Source: Pseudomonadota bacterium (GTDB lineage: Bacteria; Pseudomonadota; Gammaproteobacteria; Burkholderiales; Burkholderiaceae_B). From it: DNA of 9,043 nt. A program made the translations under genes and the position numbers. The stretch is from NCBI GenBank assembly GCA_023422555.1, contig JAFAGQ010000334.1, forward strand, positions 1-9,043. The letters are read 5' to 3'. A model generated the notes under the pieces. It was not told the origin of the DNA, made no database searches, and saw only the letters and a list, made by a program, of their open reading frames with translations. Numbering within the stretch: the first letter of the stretch is position 1; every line of letters begins with the position of its first letter. Positions 7,185-9,043 of the stretch are shown here, piece by piece.

Positions 7185-8489
7185 ATGCCCGATCAGATTG
7201 AATTGATCGCAACGGTGCTGTTTGCGATTGCCATTGTGCACACGTTTTCCGTGCCATTTTTTGCCCGCCGCGCTCATCGGGGCGGACCACATTCGGGGTT
7301 GTGGCATGCCTTTTCCGAGGTGGAGGCCGTGTTCGGCCTGTGGGCCGCCATCCTGATCATCTTCATGGGCGTCACCGGCGGGCTGGACAGCGCCGTCAAG
7401 TACATGGACTCGCGCAATTTCACCGAGCCACTGTTTGTTTTTGCCATTATGGTGGTGGCGGCCAGCCGTCCGATACTGGTGCTGGTCGGTAACGTAGTCA
7501 GTTATCTGGCGCGCGTCATACCGCTGCCCACTGCCGTTGCCACTTTTCTGCTCACGCTGATCCTTGTGCCGCTGGCCGGCTCGTTCATTACCGAACCTGC
7601 TGCAATGACCCTGGCAGCGCTGCTGCTCAAGCGTGCGTTTTTCGATCACAGCAGTCACACCCGCTACAAGTACATGACGGTAGGCGTGCTGTTCGTCAAC
7701 GTCTCCATTGGCGGCGTGCTCACTTCTTATGCGGCGCCACCTGTGCTGATGGTTGCTCATTCCTTTGGCTGGGACACGCTTTTCATGGCAACCCACTTTG
7801 GCTGGAAAGCAGCGCTGGCAGTTGTTATCAATGCCGGCGTCCTCACATTTCTGATGCGTCGCGAACTGCTGCTTGCGGGTGAACATGCCAAAGAGCAGGC
7901 CAGAGCAGGTGGCGAAGCGCCACGTGCGTCCATTCCCTGGATTGTGATTCTGATTCATCTGGTGTTTCTTGCCTGCATTGTGATTTTTTCTCATCATCCC
8001 GCCATTTTCATGGGTCTGATGATGCTTTTTGTGGGCTATTGCACGGCTTATGAGCGTTATCAGGACAGGCTCATGATCAAGGAAGCCCTCATGGTGGCTT
8101 TCTTTCTGGCCGGCCTTATTGTGCTGGGCGGCATGCAGCAATGGTGGCTGCAGGATCTGCTGGCAGGCCTGTCGCCTACGCTGCTGTACTGGGGTGCCAC
8201 CGCGCTTACCGCTATCACCGACAACGCTGCGCTCACCTATCTGGGTTCGCTGGTGGAAGGCACCAACGAGGTCTGGCGTTATATGCTTGTAGCAGGGGCG
8301 GTCACAGGCGGTGGTCTGACCGTCATTGCCAATGCACCCAATCCTGCCGGATTTGCCATCCTCAAGGAATGTTTTCCGGACGAAGCCATTTCGCCCAAAT
8401 ATCTGTTCCTGGCAGCGTTGATACCCACGCTGGTTGCGGCAGCCATGTTTTTGTTGCCGGTGCAACTTCTGGGAAATACAGGCCTGTAA
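7185..8489 (+). CDS. Putative Na+/H+ antiporter (Na_H_antiport_3 family), inner membrane
   Basis: This is a 434-residue polytopic membrane protein with about ten to twelve hydrophobic helices and almost no soluble domain; the longest hydrophilic stretch is about 226-250 (RRELLLAGEHAKEQARAGGE). It resembles the family annotated as putative Na+/H+ antiporters, within the broader ion-transporter superfamily. Recognisable conserved segments are SEVEAVFGLWAAIL (44-57), SIGGVLTSYAAPPVLMVAHS (174-193), ALTAITDNAALTYLGSLVEG (340-359) and TGGGLTVIANAPNPAGFAIL (374-393). The two half-motifs (GGVLTSYAAPP and GGGLTVIANAPNP) look like an inverted-topology pair, as in NhaD/ArsB-type carriers, and Asp346-Asn347 may take part in ion binding. 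The start is ATG at 7185, with AAGGA 5 nt upstream. Substrate specificity is inferred only from family naming. fmdB follows after 88 bp and could share the transcript. Confidence 0.85.
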   Translation: MPDQIELIATVLFAIAIVHTFSVPFFARRAHRGGPHSGLWHAFSEVEAVFGLWAAILIIFMGVTGGLDSAVKYMDSRNFTEPLFVFAIMVVAASRPILVLVGNVVSYLARVIPLPTAVATFLLTLILVPLAGSFITEPAAMTLAALLLKRAFFDHSSHTRYKYMTVGVLFVNVSIGGVLTSYAAPPVLMVAHSFGWDTLFMATHFGWKAALAVVINAGVLTFLMRRELLLAGEHAKEQARAGGEAPRASIPWIVILIHLVFLACIVIFSHHPAIFMGLMMLFVGYCTAYERYQDRLMIKEALMVAFFLAGLIVLGGMQQWWLQDLLAGLSPTLLYWGATALTAITDNAALTYLGSLVEGTNEVWRYMLVAGAVTGGGLTVIANAPNPAGFAILKECFPDEAISPKYLFLAALIPTLVAAAMFLLPVQLLGNTGL

Positions 8490-8515
8490 ATTGCGATAAA
8501 ATAAGGGGTTAATTT

Positions 8516-8528
8516 GGGGATACGTCCC
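8516..8528 (+). other. Small stem-loop in the antiporter-fmdB gap
   Basis: GGGA and TCCC at about 8517-8528 pair around a TACG tetraloop, a compact four-pair hairpin. The next T run (seven T before GCGAG, about 30 nt later) is too far away for an intrinsic terminator, so readthrough from the antiporter gene into fmdB is plausible. The rest of this 88-bp gap shows no clear promoter. Confidence 0.25.
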
Positions 8529-8577
8529 GCTATTGGCTTTCCCATTCACCTCCCCCTGATTTTTTTGCGAGTTCGTT

Positions 8578-8880
8578 GTGCCTATTTATGCATATAAATG
8601 CAGCGCCTGCGGCCATGCCAAAGATGTGCTGCAAAAAATGTCGGATGCACCGCTTTCCACCTGTCCTGAGTGCGGACAGGAAACGTTTTCCAAGCAGGTC
8701 ACTGCTGCCGGTTTTCAGCTCAAAGGCTCCGGCTGGTATGTGACAGACTTCCGTGGCGGCGGTAATCAGGGCAATACGGGCCAGGGTGCCGGTAAAAGCA
8801 AATCAGACAGCGGCTCAGACGCTGCTGCCCCGGCAGCGCCAGCCCCTGCCAAATCCTCGTCTGAAGGCAGCGCGGCCTGA
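8578..8880 (+). CDS. FmdB-family zinc-ribbon protein
   Basis: This is a small protein of 100 residues. Residues 1-60 match the FmdB putative regulatory-protein family: the start MPIYAYKCSACGH, then Cys8-x2-Cys11 and Cys29-x2-Cys32, which form one zinc ribbon, followed by FQLKGSGWYVTDFRG (46-60), the standard end of the conserved core. Residues 61-100 are a low-complexity Gly/Ser/Ala/Pro/Lys tail, common in proteobacterial members. The molecular role of the family is not established; the name comes from a formamidase operon and does not imply that function here. The start codon is GTG at 8578, fixed by the MPIYAY motif, with only weak ribosome-binding sequence (GCGAG) upstream. It lies just before aspS, a placement often seen in betaproteobacteria. 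Confidence 0.92.
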   Translation: MPIYAYKCSACGHAKDVLQKMSDAPLSTCPECGQETFSKQVTAAGFQLKGSGWYVTDFRGGGNQGNTGQGAGKSKSDSGSDAAAPAAPAPAKSSSEGSAA

Positions 8881-8894
8881 TCGTGTCGCCTCCT

Positions 8895-8926
8895 GGCGCA
8901 GTTGCACAGCCTGTGCGATCTGCGCC
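8895..8926 (+). other. GC-rich stem-loop between fmdB and aspS
   Basis: GGCGCAG (8895-8901) pairs with CTGCGCC (8920-8926), and inside it GCACAG (8904-8909) mirrors CTGTGC (8911-8916). The two stems are separated by a TT/GAT internal loop, with a small apical loop around AGCCT. It begins 15 bp after the fmdB stop. No T run follows directly, so it may be a factor-assisted terminator, an RNA-stability element or part of the aspS leader. Confidence 0.5.
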
Positions 8927-8972
8927 GGCCTCAGCATTTATTCAAAAGTTAAAGATTCTCGGAGCATTATTC

Positions 8973-9043
8973 ATGCGTACCTGCTATACCGGTCAAGTCA
9001 GCCTTGATCAGCTTGATCAAACTGTCACCCTTTTCGGCTGGGT
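8973..9043 (+). CDS. aspS: Aspartyl-tRNA synthetase, N-terminal fragment (cut by window end)
   Basis: Only the first 23 codons are present. They read MRTCYTGQVS followed by LDQLDQTVTLFGW, matching the conserved start of bacterial AspRS, where the N-terminal OB-fold anticodon-binding domain begins (MRT.Y.G.....L...V.L.GWV). The enzyme charges tRNA-Asp in the cytoplasm. The start is ATG at 8973, supported by GGAG at 8961-8964, 8 nt upstream. No catalytic motif is visible in this fragment. In many betaproteobacteria a DUF502 membrane-protein gene separates fmdB and aspS; here only 92 bp do, so that gene is absent from this position. Confidence 0.9.
   Translation, partial: MRTCYTGQVSLDQLDQTVTLFGW

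Noticed and set aside
7143..8549. A 468-residue minus-strand open frame opposite the antiporter gene
   Set aside because: It is rich in Gln, His, Arg and Gly with no domain pattern, while the plus strand encodes a coherent membrane protein with a promoter and ribosome-binding site. It is a shadow frame.
8753..9007. An 84-residue plus-strand frame overlapping the end of fmdB and the start of aspS
   Set aside because: It overlaps both genes in another frame, with no motif; fmdB and aspS are both supported by family motifs.

Overview
This looks like chromosomal DNA from a betaproteobacterium, most likely family Alcaligenaceae (Advenella, Pusillimonas or Bordetella relatives). That placement rests on the TRAP-type periplasmic binding protein, the ubiA/putA pairing, the fmdB to aspS order and the moderately high GC codon use. 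The genus is a guess. The window has seven genes: six complete or nearly complete and one cut by the right edge. There is no sign of phage, insertion sequence, CRISPR array, tRNA or rRNA.

Left part (1-5300): a TRAP-type solute-binding protein with an unusual 85-residue Ala/Pro/Thr/Glu/Ser tail runs rightward. It meets, with only 6 bp between stop codons, a 1274-residue trifunctional PutA on the minus strand. PutA combines an N-terminal ribbon-helix-helix DNA-binding domain, proline dehydrogenase and glutamate-semialdehyde dehydrogenase. The 147 bp upstream of putA hold the most interesting non-coding structure of the window: three copies of a GGGTTAACCC-type palindrome, two of which form a 13-bp-armed inverted repeat. 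A GTTGCA element, the kind of site recognised by enterobacterial PutA, lies next to the start codon.

Middle part (5301-7184): ubiA (4-hydroxybenzoate polyprenyltransferase, ubiquinone synthesis) is on the minus strand, upstream of putA in the same direction. Divergent from it is a GAF-fold free methionine-(R)-sulfoxide reductase with all three expected cysteines. The intergenic gaps here (256 and 212 bp) contain putative promoters, a short dyad and a small tandem repeat with a palindrome, but no further gene.

Right part (7185-9043): a polytopic putative Na+/H+ antiporter of the Na_H_antiport_3 type is preceded by a near-consensus sigma-70 promoter. It is followed by a small FmdB-family zinc-ribbon protein starting with GTG, then a GC-rich stem-loop, then the first 23 codons of aspS (aspartyl-tRNA synthetase).

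Functionally this is mostly housekeeping: proline catabolism feeding electrons to ubiquinone, ubiquinone synthesis, oxidative-damage repair, ion homeostasis and translation. No novel multi-gene system is evident. The points worth following up are the putA control region, the tailed TRAP binding protein and a few intergenic structures.
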